DNA of 16,488 bases from an uncultured Bacteroidota bacterium (GTDB lineage: Bacteria > Bacteroidota > Bacteroidia > Flavobacteriales > Schleiferiaceae): assembly GCA_913056475.1 (NCBI GenBank), contig CAJXMS010000012.1:1-16488 (forward strand). Direction: 5' to 3'. Below are positions 1-7,654 of the stretch, piece after piece (the first letter of the stretch is position 1; each line of letters starts with the position of its first letter). The position numbers and the translations under genes were made by a program. The notes below the pieces were generated by a model, which saw only the letters and a program-made list of their open reading frames with translations, was not told the origin of the DNA and made no database searches.

Positions 1-433
1 GGTACACCTGCGCTGTATCGCCGGCCCGGGTAATAAGGCGTAAGCGCAGCGCCCCCTCTTCCCACTGACTTAAGCCGGTAAAGCGCAAGCGGAAACGCAG
101 GTAGCGGCCTTCGGGAGCGAGAGAATCCAGCAAATAAAGGCCCTCAGTGGGTAGCCACTGCGCTTTGCGCAGAGGCTGGCGGGCCTCCAGTAAGACCCGG
201 GCTTGTTCCTGCTCCTGCTGGTAAGGCAGGGGCAGCACCCGGGCTACGGTATCTTGGGGCCAGTGCAGGGTAGCACTGTCCAGCTCTATTTCGAGCTGCT
301 CCAGCAGGGTTGTTGGTTGCGGCCTTTGGCCAAAAGTATTTCCGGCCCCCAGGCAAAAGATGAGGCTTAAAAGCCCGTAAAGAGGCACGAGAAACGGTTT
401 CCGGGGCAATCGCAAAGAGCAGAGGATGTCCAT
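1..433 (-). CDS. Exported protein of unknown function, N-terminal part (truncated by window edge)
   Basis: An open frame runs from an ATG at 433 (minus strand) to the window edge, giving 144 residues without a stop. The N-terminus has a basic segment (MDILCSLRLPRKPFLVPLY) and then a hydrophobic stretch (GLLSLIFCLGAG), ending near NTFGQ. This reads as a Sec signal peptide with cleavage around residues 34-36. The visible mature part is Gln/Leu/Arg-rich (a QQEQEQ run near residues 71-77) and has alternating hydrophobic segments suggesting a beta-rich domain. I do not recognise a family. The start lies 48 nt after the stop of the carboxyltransferase gene on the same strand, with no terminator visible between them, so co-transcription is possible. 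No Shine-Dalgarno sequence precedes the ATG. An in-frame TTG lies 6 nt upstream but is less likely. The signal peptide and uninterrupted frame make a real gene likely; its function is unknown. Confidence 0.7.
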   Translation of the reverse strand, partial: MDILCSLRLPRKPFLVPLYGLLSLIFCLGAGNTFGQRPQPTTLLEQLEIELDSATLHWPQDTVARVLPLPYQQEQEQARVLLEARQPLRKAQWLPTEGLYLLDSLAPEGRYLRFRLRFTGLSQWEEGALRLRLITRAGDTAQVY

Positions 434-481
434 AAGCAATCCGGTAAAAGGAGCCGTAATCGGACCCGGCCCATTTTGTTG

Positions 482-2032
482 TTAAAGCGGGATATTGCCG
501 TGCTTTTTGCGCGGCAGGGTATCCACTTTATTTTCCAGCATGCGGAAGGATTTAATGAGCTTTTCCCGGGTTTGATCGGGGCGAATCACCTCATCCACGT
601 AGCCTCGCGCCGCGGCGCGATAAGGATTGGCAAAGAGCTCTCCGTATTCGGCCTCTTTTTCGGCCAGTTTAGCTTCGGGATCTTCGGCGTTTTTGATTTC
701 CTTGCGGAAAATGATCTCGGCGGCGCCCTTGGGCCCCATTACGGCAATTTCGGCGGAGGGCCAGGCGTAATTCAAGTCCGCGCCGATGTGCTTGGAATTC
801 ATCACGTCGTAGGCCCCGCCGTAGGCTTTTCGGGTGATCACCGTGATCCGGGGTACGGTGGCTTCGCTAAAGGCGTAAAGCAGTTTGGCCCCGTTGGTAA
901 TGATGGCGTTCCACTCCTGATCGGTACCGGGCAGGAAGCCGGGTACGTCTTCCAGTACCAGGAGGGGGATGTTAAAACTATCGCAGAAGCGAACAAAGCG
1001 CGCGCCTTTGGTAGAGGAATCAATGTCCAGCACCCCGGCCAGGTAGGCGGGCTGATTGGCTACCACCCCTATGCTGCGGCCGCCCAAGCGGGCAAAGCCT
1101 ACCACGATGTTTTGGGCAAAATCTCGGTGCACCTCCAGGAAGGAATCGGCATCTACCGTACCATTGATCACCTCTCGGATATCATAAGGCTGGTTGGGGT
1201 TTTCGGGGATCAGCTCATTGAGGGCGGGGCGGGCTTCGTCTTCGGGCTCGTAAGGGAGTTTAGGCGGTTCTTCTTCACAATTTTGGGGAATGTAGCTTAT
1301 AAGCTGGCGTAAGCCGTTGAGGCAGGCTATTTCATTTTCGTAAGCAAAGTGGGTAACGCCGCTTTTGCTGGCGTGAGCCTGGGCGCCCCCCAGTTCTTCG
1401 GAGCTTACTTCCTCGTGGGTTACGGTTTTGACCACATTGGGGCCGGTAACGAACATGTAGCTGCTTTTTTCCACCATGGCTACGAAATCGGTTAGGGCAG
1501 GGGAATATACAGCCCCGCCGGCGCAGGGGCCCATAACGGCCGAGATCTGGGGAATAACGCCACTGGCCCGGGTATTGCGGTAAAAGATATCCGCGTACCC
1601 CCCCAAGGATACCACCCCTTCCTGGATCCGGGCGCCGCCAGAATCATTGAGGCCAAAGACGGGCGCGCCGTTTTGCATCGCCAGATCCATAAGCTTGACG
1701 ATTTTTTCGGCGTGTGCCTCAGCCAGGGAACCGCCCATGACGGTGAAATCCTGCGCAAAAACGTACACCAGGCGGCCTTCTACCGTGCCGTAACCGGTTA
1801 CCACGCCATCGCCCAGCACCTTTTGTTTATCCAGGCCAAAATCGGTGGAGCGGTGGGTCACCAGCATACCCGTTTCTTCGAAGCTGCCTTCATCCAGAAG
1901 GAAGTGAATGCGCTCGCGGGCGGTAAGCTTACCTTTATCGTGCTGGGCTTCGATGCGTTTTTCACCGCCGCCTTTAAGGGCTTCTGCCCTTTTGGCTTCC
2001 AGTTCTTTTATTTTATCGTCCATATGGCTCAT
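482..2032 (-). CDS. pccB: Acyl-CoA carboxylase carboxyltransferase (beta) subunit, probably propionyl-CoA type
   Basis: This 516-residue protein is a full-length biotin-dependent carboxyltransferase subunit. It transfers CO2 from carboxybiotin to an acyl-CoA, in the cytoplasm. Two crotonase-fold halves are visible. The N-terminal half carries FGLNDSGGARIQEG (about 126-139) and the first oxyanion-hole motif GPCAGGAVYSPA (168-179). The C-terminal half carries EDVPGFLPGT (361-370) and the second Gly-rich motif AYGGAYDVM (403-411). Asp409 in that motif corresponds, as far as I can align by eye, to the Asp that favours propionyl-CoA over acetyl-CoA in Streptomyces PccB. Methylmalonyl-CoA decarboxylase alpha (mmdA) and other acyl-CoA carboxylase beta subunits are close relatives and cannot be excluded. 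Its biotin carboxylase/carrier partner is not adjacent; the accB/accC at the right end lie about 12 kb away and belong with fabH. Met4 is an alternative start. A TTACTTTG box lies 24 nt upstream. Confidence 0.93.
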   Translation of the reverse strand: MSHMDDKIKELEAKRAEALKGGGEKRIEAQHDKGKLTARERIHFLLDEGSFEETGMLVTHRSTDFGLDKQKVLGDGVVTGYGTVEGRLVYVFAQDFTVMGGSLAEAHAEKIVKLMDLAMQNGAPVFGLNDSGGARIQEGVVSLGGYADIFYRNTRASGVIPQISAVMGPCAGGAVYSPALTDFVAMVEKSSYMFVTGPNVVKTVTHEEVSSEELGGAQAHASKSGVTHFAYENEIACLNGLRQLISYIPQNCEEEPPKLPYEPEDEARPALNELIPENPNQPYDIREVINGTVDADSFLEVHRDFAQNIVVGFARLGGRSIGVVANQPAYLAGVLDIDSSTKGARFVRFCDSFNIPLLVLEDVPGFLPGTDQEWNAIITNGAKLLYAFSEATVPRITVITRKAYGGAYDVMNSKHIGADLNYAWPSAEIAVMGPKGAAEIIFRKEIKNAEDPEAKLAEKEAEYGELFANPYRAAARGYVDEVIRPDQTREKLIKSFRMLENKVDTLPRKKHGNIPL

Positions 2033-2056
2033 AGCGGGCGGTTTTTAGCTTAGCTG

Positions 2057-2064
2057 CAAAGTAA
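2057..2064 (-). promoter_or_regulatory. Possible -7 promoter element for the carboxyltransferase gene
   Basis: The minus strand reads TTACTTTG, 7 of 8 positions of the Bacteroidota consensus TAnnTTTG, ending 24 nt before the ATG at 2032. Nineteen nt further upstream is CTG rather than the usual -33 TTG, so the support is partial. Confidence 0.3.
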
Positions 2065-2105
2065 ACAACTACCGGCCACATTTCAGGAATTGATGGGCTA
2101 CTCAT

Positions 2106-2136
2106 AAAAAAGCCTCGCCGGGAAAACCGACGAGGC
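2106..2136 (-). terminator. Rho-independent terminator of the type B T9SS protein gene
   Basis: On the minus strand a 10-bp stem, GCCTCGTCGG paired with CCGGCGAGGC (one G-U pair), encloses a TTTTC loop and is followed by six T residues. It begins 27 nt after the stop codon at 2164. It separates the secreted-protein gene from the carboxyltransferase gene downstream on the same strand. Confidence 0.85.
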
Positions 2137-2163
2137 CTCATGCTCTCTGAGCAAATTCAGCTT

Positions 2164-4599
2164 TTACTGAATGGAGCTCATAATGGTGATATTGCCCTTA
2201 CGGGTGGTCTCCTCTCCGCGGAGGGGGTCGCTCATTTTTAGGATATAATAGTACACACCGTCGGCCAGTTTATTGCCCGACTCACTTACACCGGCCCAAC
2301 CCTCGGAAGCGGTATTGCGGTCTTCGAATTCAGGATCTTCGAATACCAGCACCCCGTTACGGTTGTACACGGAAATGCTCAATTTTTCGTAGGGCTCTCC
2401 ATTTTCGGGCGGTTTGATGTGGAAGCGGTCGTTGATGCCATCGCCATTGGGGGTGATCACGTTAGGGATTACTATTTCCCCTAGTGGTTCAGGCGGGGGT
2501 GGTGGGGGGTACCAAATGATCTCGTAGTAGAGCCAGTTGGACATAGAACTGTCTTTAAAAGCCGCTCCGTTGGGGTTGCGCCCTACCACGCGGGTAGCGT
2601 ATACACCCTGGTTCAAGCTATCCGCTTTGGGGATGGCCAGATCGTAGGAAGTATCGGTTACGGACTCGATGTACTGCCAGCTCACGGACTGATTGATGGT
2701 ATCCACTTTGCCTTGATAAACATTGTACTGAATAAGGGAATCCGGGATACAGGGGTAGGGCTCCCAGTAAAGGCCCATGTTGGTTTCGCTGTTGCGGGTG
2801 GTATCCTGCTGAAGGAGAATGTTGGAACAGAGCCGGGAGAGCTCTTCCTCTTTTCCGTTGTACTCCAGGGTAATGGCGTAGTTCCAATGGACATGATCTA
2901 CAAACCACCGATTGGCCAGGGTATCCACAAAACGGCGGGCGGTGGCCTGATCTACCTGGGCGTAGGGGGTCAAAGGGGTTTTGCCTATTTCGCTTTTGTA
3001 AATACGCCAGCGGTTAAAACTTTCGATAAAGTTGGTATCGTTCAGGTCGCTATTGCCGCTCCAGCGGATTTCCACGTCTTTATCATCGCGAACGGTAAGC
3101 CCGTCCAAGTCGTACTCGGGCAAAGGGCAGCCCTTAACTTCGACCAAAACAGAGTAGTAAGGAAAAGTAGCAAAGCCGCACTCGTTTTCCACCGTGTTGC
3201 TATCGGTTCCCGTTCTTATTTGGAGTAGATAATTGCCATTGCGGTCCATGGCCCGGTCAAAGAATAGTTCCGTTACGCTGGTCACCCCATCTACCTGGCA
3301 ATAGGTGGCCACGCTATCCACTGGGCGAGGGACGCCATCGGGGCCGGTAACCCGGAAATCGGTGGGGGTAACGGTATTGCAGCGAACGGGGCTGTCCCAA
3401 ACCAGCCGGATGCTGCCATCTAAGCAATCATAGCCTTGGTAAAAGCCCATATCGAAGCTGTTGAAATTACCAGCGGAACCGCTACTATCTTGGCCTTGAA
3501 TGACGGGAAGCTGATAGGCCTGCTCCAGGGAGTCCATATCATTTTTGGTAAAGTTGAAACTCGTCACATTGGGCTGGGTAAAGTCTAATTCCGGCCCATC
3601 CTGGATATTGGTTAAACAGTTTCCGGTAATAGGTACTTGCAACTCTCGAACCGTGTTTCCCACGTTGAGCCAAATACCATTGGTGGTATCCAGCCGGTAC
3701 TGCACCACTTCTATTTTCACGATATATCCATCGGGATCCGACTGGGTAGGGCTCAAGGTAAAAATACCCGATTGCTGATTAATGCTCACCGGCGGATTGG
3801 AGGGAAGCGGGTTGGAAGCGGTAAAAGGGGTAGCAAAGGGAATTTGGTTCACCCCTTGTCCGGGGCAGTTGCCATCCAGCGAACCATCGGGATGGAAACG
3901 ATAAAAAAGACTATCACCATCCTCCTCGGAGGCCGTCTGATACCATTGAAAGGGCTGCTGGCCCGGCTGCACCACGCAAAAGTTCTTCACCGGAGGCGTA
4001 ATGATCCGGGGCGAGCTATTGGGCCCTTTAGCATTATTGAGCTCGGCTTCCAGGTAAAAGCCGCCCCCGCCGTTCAGGTTGGCATTCTGGTCGCGGCAGC
4101 AGACAGTTTCTACCCCAATGCGCCAGTCCGTAAAAGCACCGGTAAGGGTTACTGTTCCCACAAAACGATACTCGGAAAGCGGTTCTACGGCCGTGGCACA
4201 TTCACTGACGTTGTTGATTTCCCAGGCATCATTATCGCCAGGAAAAGCAGACCCCGGGAACCAGCCATACTCATCTTGGTTTGGGAGCGTAACGTCGTGT
4301 TGGGCGGGCAGGTTGGGGGGAAGCAGTTTGGTCATAGTCAAATTAATAGCCGTGCCCGAGGGATTGGACTCACGGTATACGCAGACATCTGGTGGGCCGC
4401 TGTAATTAATACCCGTAGTATTCCGGAAAATCGTCACGTAGATGCGGTAATCCATCAGGCCTTTGCCTTGCTCATCACCGATCCACTCGTAAAAGATTTC
4501 GCCGGCCCCTACGTGGGAAGCTTCAGCACCCTTGGGAAGCATAAAAGCCATTACCAAAAGGGCCAGGGCCGTAAGCTTGTTTTTCAACAGTATTCTCAT
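2164..4599 (-). CDS. Large secreted protein with type B T9SS (gliding-motility-associated, CHU_C) C-terminal domain
   Basis: This 811-residue exported protein has a Sec signal peptide at 1-27 (hydrophobic LTALALLVMAFML, then AEA before SHVGAGEIFYEW). The mature start, SHVGAGEI..., resembles the ASHxxGGEIxY opening of many Bacteroidota gliding-associated surface proteins. The middle is a long beta-rich region with about a dozen scattered Cys and no recognisable enzyme motif; residues roughly 510-690 look like fibronectin/Ig-type modules. A proline run (YPPPPPPEP) near 698-706 links to the C-terminal domain, 708-811. That domain starts VIPNVITPNGDGINDRF and ends with GVYYYILKMSD...GNITI, the hallmark of the type B T9SS sorting domain. 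Such domains direct outer-membrane export and surface attachment or release. The gene stands alone, with a promoter candidate upstream and a terminator downstream. Adhesion or gliding is a reasonable guess, but the specific role is unknown. Confidence 0.93.
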   Translation of the reverse strand: MRILLKNKLTALALLVMAFMLPKGAEASHVGAGEIFYEWIGDEQGKGLMDYRIYVTIFRNTTGINYSGPPDVCVYRESNPSGTAINLTMTKLLPPNLPAQHDVTLPNQDEYGWFPGSAFPGDNDAWEINNVSECATAVEPLSEYRFVGTVTLTGAFTDWRIGVETVCCRDQNANLNGGGGFYLEAELNNAKGPNSSPRIITPPVKNFCVVQPGQQPFQWYQTASEEDGDSLFYRFHPDGSLDGNCPGQGVNQIPFATPFTASNPLPSNPPVSINQQSGIFTLSPTQSDPDGYIVKIEVVQYRLDTTNGIWLNVGNTVRELQVPITGNCLTNIQDGPELDFTQPNVTSFNFTKNDMDSLEQAYQLPVIQGQDSSGSAGNFNSFDMGFYQGYDCLDGSIRLVWDSPVRCNTVTPTDFRVTGPDGVPRPVDSVATYCQVDGVTSVTELFFDRAMDRNGNYLLQIRTGTDSNTVENECGFATFPYYSVLVEVKGCPLPEYDLDGLTVRDDKDVEIRWSGNSDLNDTNFIESFNRWRIYKSEIGKTPLTPYAQVDQATARRFVDTLANRWFVDHVHWNYAITLEYNGKEEELSRLCSNILLQQDTTRNSETNMGLYWEPYPCIPDSLIQYNVYQGKVDTINQSVSWQYIESVTDTSYDLAIPKADSLNQGVYATRVVGRNPNGAAFKDSSMSNWLYYEIIWYPPPPPPEPLGEIVIPNVITPNGDGINDRFHIKPPENGEPYEKLSISVYNRNGVLVFEDPEFEDRNTASEGWAGVSESGNKLADGVYYYILKMSDPLRGEETTRKGNITIMSSIQ

Positions 4600-4619
4600 A
4601 GCACGTCGTTTTAGGCGGA

Positions 4620-4649
4620 TAAAAGTAAATCAATTCCCCAACTCAGCAA
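4620..4649 (-). promoter_or_regulatory. Candidate sigma-ABfr-type promoter of the type B T9SS protein gene
   Basis: On the minus strand TTG (4649-4647) is followed after exactly 19 nt by TACTTTTA (4627-4620), close to the Bacteroidota -33 TTG and -7 TAnnTTTG arrangement. The final G of the -7 box is replaced by A. The box ends 20 nt before the ATG at 4599, so the leader would be short. The rest of the 4600-4778 spacer holds only the divergent lepA promoter and a small GC-rich hairpin (GGCGG-GG-CCGCC, 4726-4737). Confidence 0.45.
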
Positions 4650-4747
4650 TCGGCCATTGTCTTAAGCCGCTTTTGGATGAGTTAAAGGGCGGTTCCACTT
4701 ATTCTGCTGGCAGGGGCATTTTCCCGGCGGGGCCGCCCGCTTTTCCC

Positions 4748-4755
4748 TAATTTTG
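4748..4755 (+). promoter_or_regulatory. Candidate -7 element for lepA
   Basis: TAATTTTG matches the consensus TAnnTTTG exactly and ends 23 nt before the lepA ATG. No good TTG lies about 19 nt upstream; that position is GC-rich. Confidence 0.45.
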
Positions 4756-4778
4756 CCCTTCTTAAGCAATGGCCTTTT

Positions 4779-6584
4779 ATGAACAAGATGGATACCCTCC
4801 GCAACTTTTGCATCATCGCCCACATTGATCACGGCAAAAGTACCCTGGCGGATCGGCTGCTGGAAAATACCAAAACCATTTCCGATCGCGAAAAAAAAGA
4901 TCAGCTCCTGGATGATATGGACCTTGAGCGCGAGCGCGGCATTACCATTAAAAGCCACGCCATTCAAATGCTGCACGATCAAGACGGCGTGGAGTATACC
5001 TTCAACCTCATCGACACCCCCGGCCATGTGGACTTCTCCTACGAGGTATCCCGGGCCATCGCCGCCTGCGAGGGCGCGCTCCTCATCGTAGACGCCGCCC
5101 AGGGTATTCAGGCCCAAACCATCTCCAACCTCTATCTGGCCCTGGAACACGACCTGGAGATCATTCCCGTCCTGAACAAAATTGATTTGCCCAGTGCCCA
5201 ACCCGAAGAAGTCACCGACCAGATCATTGACCTGATCGGTTGCAAAAAAGAAGACATCATTCTGGCTTCCGCCAAGGAAGGCAAGGGTGTAGCTGATATC
5301 CTCAGCGCCATCGTTCACCGAATCCCCGCGCCCGAAGGCCACGCCGAAGCGCCCCTCCAGGCCATGGTCTTTGATTCCATTTTTAACCCCTACCGCGGCA
5401 TCGAAGTACTCTTTCGGGTTTTTAACGGCCATATCAAGCAAGGCCAAAAGGTCCGCTTCATGAACACAGGCCACACCTATGAGGCCGAAGAACTGGGGGT
5501 CCTTAAACTCAAGCAAGACAAGCAGGAAGCGGTGTACGCGGGCAACGTAGGCTACCTCACCTCCGGCATCAAAGAAGCCAAAGAGGTCAAAGTGGGCGAT
5601 ACCATCACCGCCGTAGAAAACCCAGCCGATAAAGCCATCGGCGGTTTTGAGGATGTCAAACCCATGGTCTTTGCCGGTATATTTCCCGTAGATACAGACG
5701 AGTACGAAGAACTGCGCAATGCCATCGAAAAGCTCCAGCTCAACGATGCTTCTCTCACCTTCGAGCCAGAATCCTCCGCCGCCCTGGGCTTTGGCTTTCG
5801 CTGCGGCTTCCTGGGCATGCTCCACATGGAAATTATCCAGGAAAGACTGGAACGCGAGTTTAAGATGAGCGTGATCACCACCGTACCCAACGTGTCCTAT
5901 CACGCCTACCTGAAAAGCGACCCCGAAAAATTGGTGCTGGTAACCAACCCCACGGAGTTTCCCGAACCCTCCGAGCTAGACCACATCAAAGAACCCTATA
6001 TCCGCGCCCAGATCATTACCAAGGCCGACTTCGTAGGCCCCGTCATGAACCTCTGCATCGAAAAGCGAGGCGATCTCAAAAACCAGGTATACCTTACCTC
6101 CGAGCGGGTAGAGCTTACCTTTGATATGCCCCTGGCGGAGATCGTTTTTGATTTTTACGACCGCCTCAAATCCCTCTCGCGCGGCTACGCTTCCTTTGAC
6201 TACACCCCCATGGACTACCGGGAAACCGACATGGTAAAGGTAGACGTCCTCATCAACGGCGACCAGGTAGATGCCCTCTCCGCGCTCATCCACCGCAGCA
6301 ATGCCTACGATATAGGCAAAAAAATCTGTAGCAAACTCAAGGAGCTCATCCCCCGCCAGCAGTTTATGATCGCCCTGCAAGCCGCCATCGGGGCCAAGGT
6401 CATTGCCCGGGAAACCCTCAGTGCCCTGCGCAAAGACGTAACCGCCAAATGCTATGGCGGTGATATTTCCCGGAAGCGAAAACTCCTGGAAAAACAAAAA
6501 GCCGGTAAAAAGAAGATGCGGCAGGTGGGCAACGTAGAAATCCCCCAAAAGGCTTTCCTGGCCGTACTTCAGCTCAATGATTAG
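4779..6584 (+). CDS. lepA: Elongation factor 4 (LepA), ribosome-associated translational GTPase
   Basis: This 601-residue protein has the usual length for EF4, a cytoplasmic or membrane-associated GTPase that acts on ribosomes during initiation/elongation stress. All five G motifs are intact: G1 AHIDHGKS at 14-21, G2 RGITI at 53-57, G3 DTPGH at 79-83, G4 NKID at 133-136 and G5 SAKEG at 164-168. The EF-G-like domains follow, including the GFGFRCGFLGMLHMEI segment. The LepA-specific C-terminal domain ends with YGGDISRKRKLLEKQK...KMRQVGNVEIPQKAF, which is diagnostic. The start at Met1 is assumed; Met4 is also possible, and neither has a Shine-Dalgarno sequence. The stop codon overlaps that of convergent trpS by 4 bp (TTAG, 6581-6584). 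Confidence 0.98.
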   Translation: MNKMDTLRNFCIIAHIDHGKSTLADRLLENTKTISDREKKDQLLDDMDLERERGITIKSHAIQMLHDQDGVEYTFNLIDTPGHVDFSYEVSRAIAACEGALLIVDAAQGIQAQTISNLYLALEHDLEIIPVLNKIDLPSAQPEEVTDQIIDLIGCKKEDIILASAKEGKGVADILSAIVHRIPAPEGHAEAPLQAMVFDSIFNPYRGIEVLFRVFNGHIKQGQKVRFMNTGHTYEAEELGVLKLKQDKQEAVYAGNVGYLTSGIKEAKEVKVGDTITAVENPADKAIGGFEDVKPMVFAGIFPVDTDEYEELRNAIEKLQLNDASLTFEPESSAALGFGFRCGFLGMLHMEIIQERLEREFKMSVITTVPNVSYHAYLKSDPEKLVLVTNPTEFPEPSELDHIKEPYIRAQIITKADFVGPVMNLCIEKRGDLKNQVYLTSERVELTFDMPLAEIVFDFYDRLKSLSRGYASFDYTPMDYRETDMVKVDVLINGDQVDALSALIHRSNAYDIGKKICSKLKELIPRQQFMIALQAAIGAKVIARETLSALRKDVTAKCYGGDISRKRKLLEKQKAGKKKMRQVGNVEIPQKAFLAVLQLND

Positions 6585-7561
6585 CGGCTGCCAAAGCCCA
6601 GCGCGGCGCGCAGCCTTTCTAAAGTAGCCCGGGCAATGGGGCGTACCTTTTCAGCGCCCCTTTCCAGCGCCGTATCAATGCGAGCGGGCTCAGCCATAAG
6701 CGCCTCATAACGCTCACGAGCCGCCCCGTAGCGCTCGTGTATCACCCGCAGGAGTTCCTTTTTGGCGTGCCCATAGCCATAACCCCCCGCCTGGTAGCGT
6801 TCGCGCATGGTGTTTATAGCGGGGCCTTCGGCCAAATGTGCATAAAGCGCAAAAACATGACAGCGGTCCGGATCTTTAGGCTCTTCCAGCTCGCGGCTGT
6901 CGGTAACGATCCGCATCACCTGTTTTTTAAGCGTTTTAGCCGGCGCAAAAATATCAATGGTATTGCCGTAACTCTTGCTCATCTTGCGACCATCTATACC
7001 GGGAATAGTCATCACCTGGTCATCGATCCGGGGGGCCGGTAAAGTGAGCAGTTCTTGCCCAGCCTGATGATTAAAAGCACCCGCTATATCCCGGGTCATT
7101 TCCAGGTGCTGTTTTTGGTCTTTGCCCACGGGTACTTCTTCCGCATCATAGAGCAGAATATCCGCCGCCATCAGCACCGGATAAGTGAAGAGACCGGCAT
7201 TGACCTCTTCCAGTTGATCCTGTTTGTCCTTAAAGCTGTGGGCATTGGCCAGCATAGGATAAGGCGTGTAGCAGCTCAGGTACCAGGTAAGCTCGGTCAC
7301 TTCCGGAACATCACTCTGCAGGTAAAAGTAGTGCCGCTCCACGTCCAGTCCCAATGCCATCCAGGCAGCGGCCACGGCGCGCACATTTTCGCGGCGGAGG
7401 GCAGGTTCTTTAAGGCTGGTAAGGGAGTGCAGGTCTGCGATGAAGTAAAAACACTCGTTTTCCGCCTGCTGGGCTCGCTCAAGGGCGGGCTCAATGGCGC
7501 CCAAGGCATTGCCAAGATGGGGAACACCGCTGCTTTGAATACCGGTAAGAATGCGCGCCAT
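6581..7561 (-). CDS. trpS: Tryptophanyl-tRNA synthetase
   Basis: A 326-residue class I aminoacyl-tRNA synthetase that charges tRNA-Trp in the cytoplasm. The Rossmann-fold signature is ILTGIQSSGVPHLGN (residues 4-18), with HLGN serving as the HIGH-type motif. The KMSKS loop is intact at 193-197 within GIDGRKMSKSYGN. The segments MAADILLYDA (131-140) and VPVGKDQKQHLEMTRDIA (143-160) are typical of TrpRS and bind tryptophan and ATP. Length is normal for the bacterial enzyme. The gene converges on lepA with a 4-bp overlap at the stops and no visible terminator. It is divergent from plsC, with a separate exact -7 box 42 nt upstream. I see no T-box-like leader. Confidence 0.98.
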   Translation of the reverse strand: MARILTGIQSSGVPHLGNALGAIEPALERAQQAENECFYFIADLHSLTSLKEPALRRENVRAVAAAWMALGLDVERHYFYLQSDVPEVTELTWYLSCYTPYPMLANAHSFKDKQDQLEEVNAGLFTYPVLMAADILLYDAEEVPVGKDQKQHLEMTRDIAGAFNHQAGQELLTLPAPRIDDQVMTIPGIDGRKMSKSYGNTIDIFAPAKTLKKQVMRIVTDSRELEEPKDPDRCHVFALYAHLAEGPAINTMRERYQAGGYGYGHAKKELLRVIHERYGAARERYEALMAEPARIDTALERGAEKVRPIARATLERLRAALGFGSR

Positions 7562-7603
7562 AAAAGAAGTTATTTAATTTGGGCTGTTTGGCCACGGAGG
7601 GTT

Positions 7604-7611
7604 CAAAATTA
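7604..7611 (-). promoter_or_regulatory. Candidate -7 element for trpS
   Basis: The minus strand reads TAATTTTG, an exact consensus match, ending 42 nt before the trpS ATG. A TTG on the same strand (7630-7628) lies 16 nt upstream, slightly closer than the typical 19 nt. It lies back to back with the plsC promoter candidate. Confidence 0.45.
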
Positions 7612-7640
7612 GCAAGGGGGTTTCAAACAATGGCATTCGC

Positions 7641-7648
7641 TATTTTTG
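7641..7648 (+). promoter_or_regulatory. Candidate -7 element for plsC-gatC
   Basis: TATTTTTG matches TAnnTTTG exactly. It ends 6 nt before the GTG at 7655, so transcription would begin at or next to the start codon. The box overlaps the in-frame TTG at 7646, which argues against that TTG as the translation start. No clear -33 TTG is present. Confidence 0.45.
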
Positions 7649-7654
7649 CCGGCT

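Noticed and set aside
476..1312. A 278-codon plus-strand frame opposite the carboxyltransferase gene
   Set aside because: Antisense shadow of a highly conserved enzyme; composition is Gly/Phe/Val-rich with no recognisable motif.
3637..4614. A 325-codon plus-strand frame opposite the type B T9SS gene
   Set aside because: Antisense shadow; it has no domain or signal, while the minus strand has a complete secreted protein architecture.
4662..5903. A 413-codon open frame on the minus strand, opposite lepA
   Set aside because: It lies entirely antisense to the well-supported lepA coding region and its promoter; the translation is low-complexity Gly/Val/Asp-rich, as expected from a reversed GC-rich gene, and matches no family.
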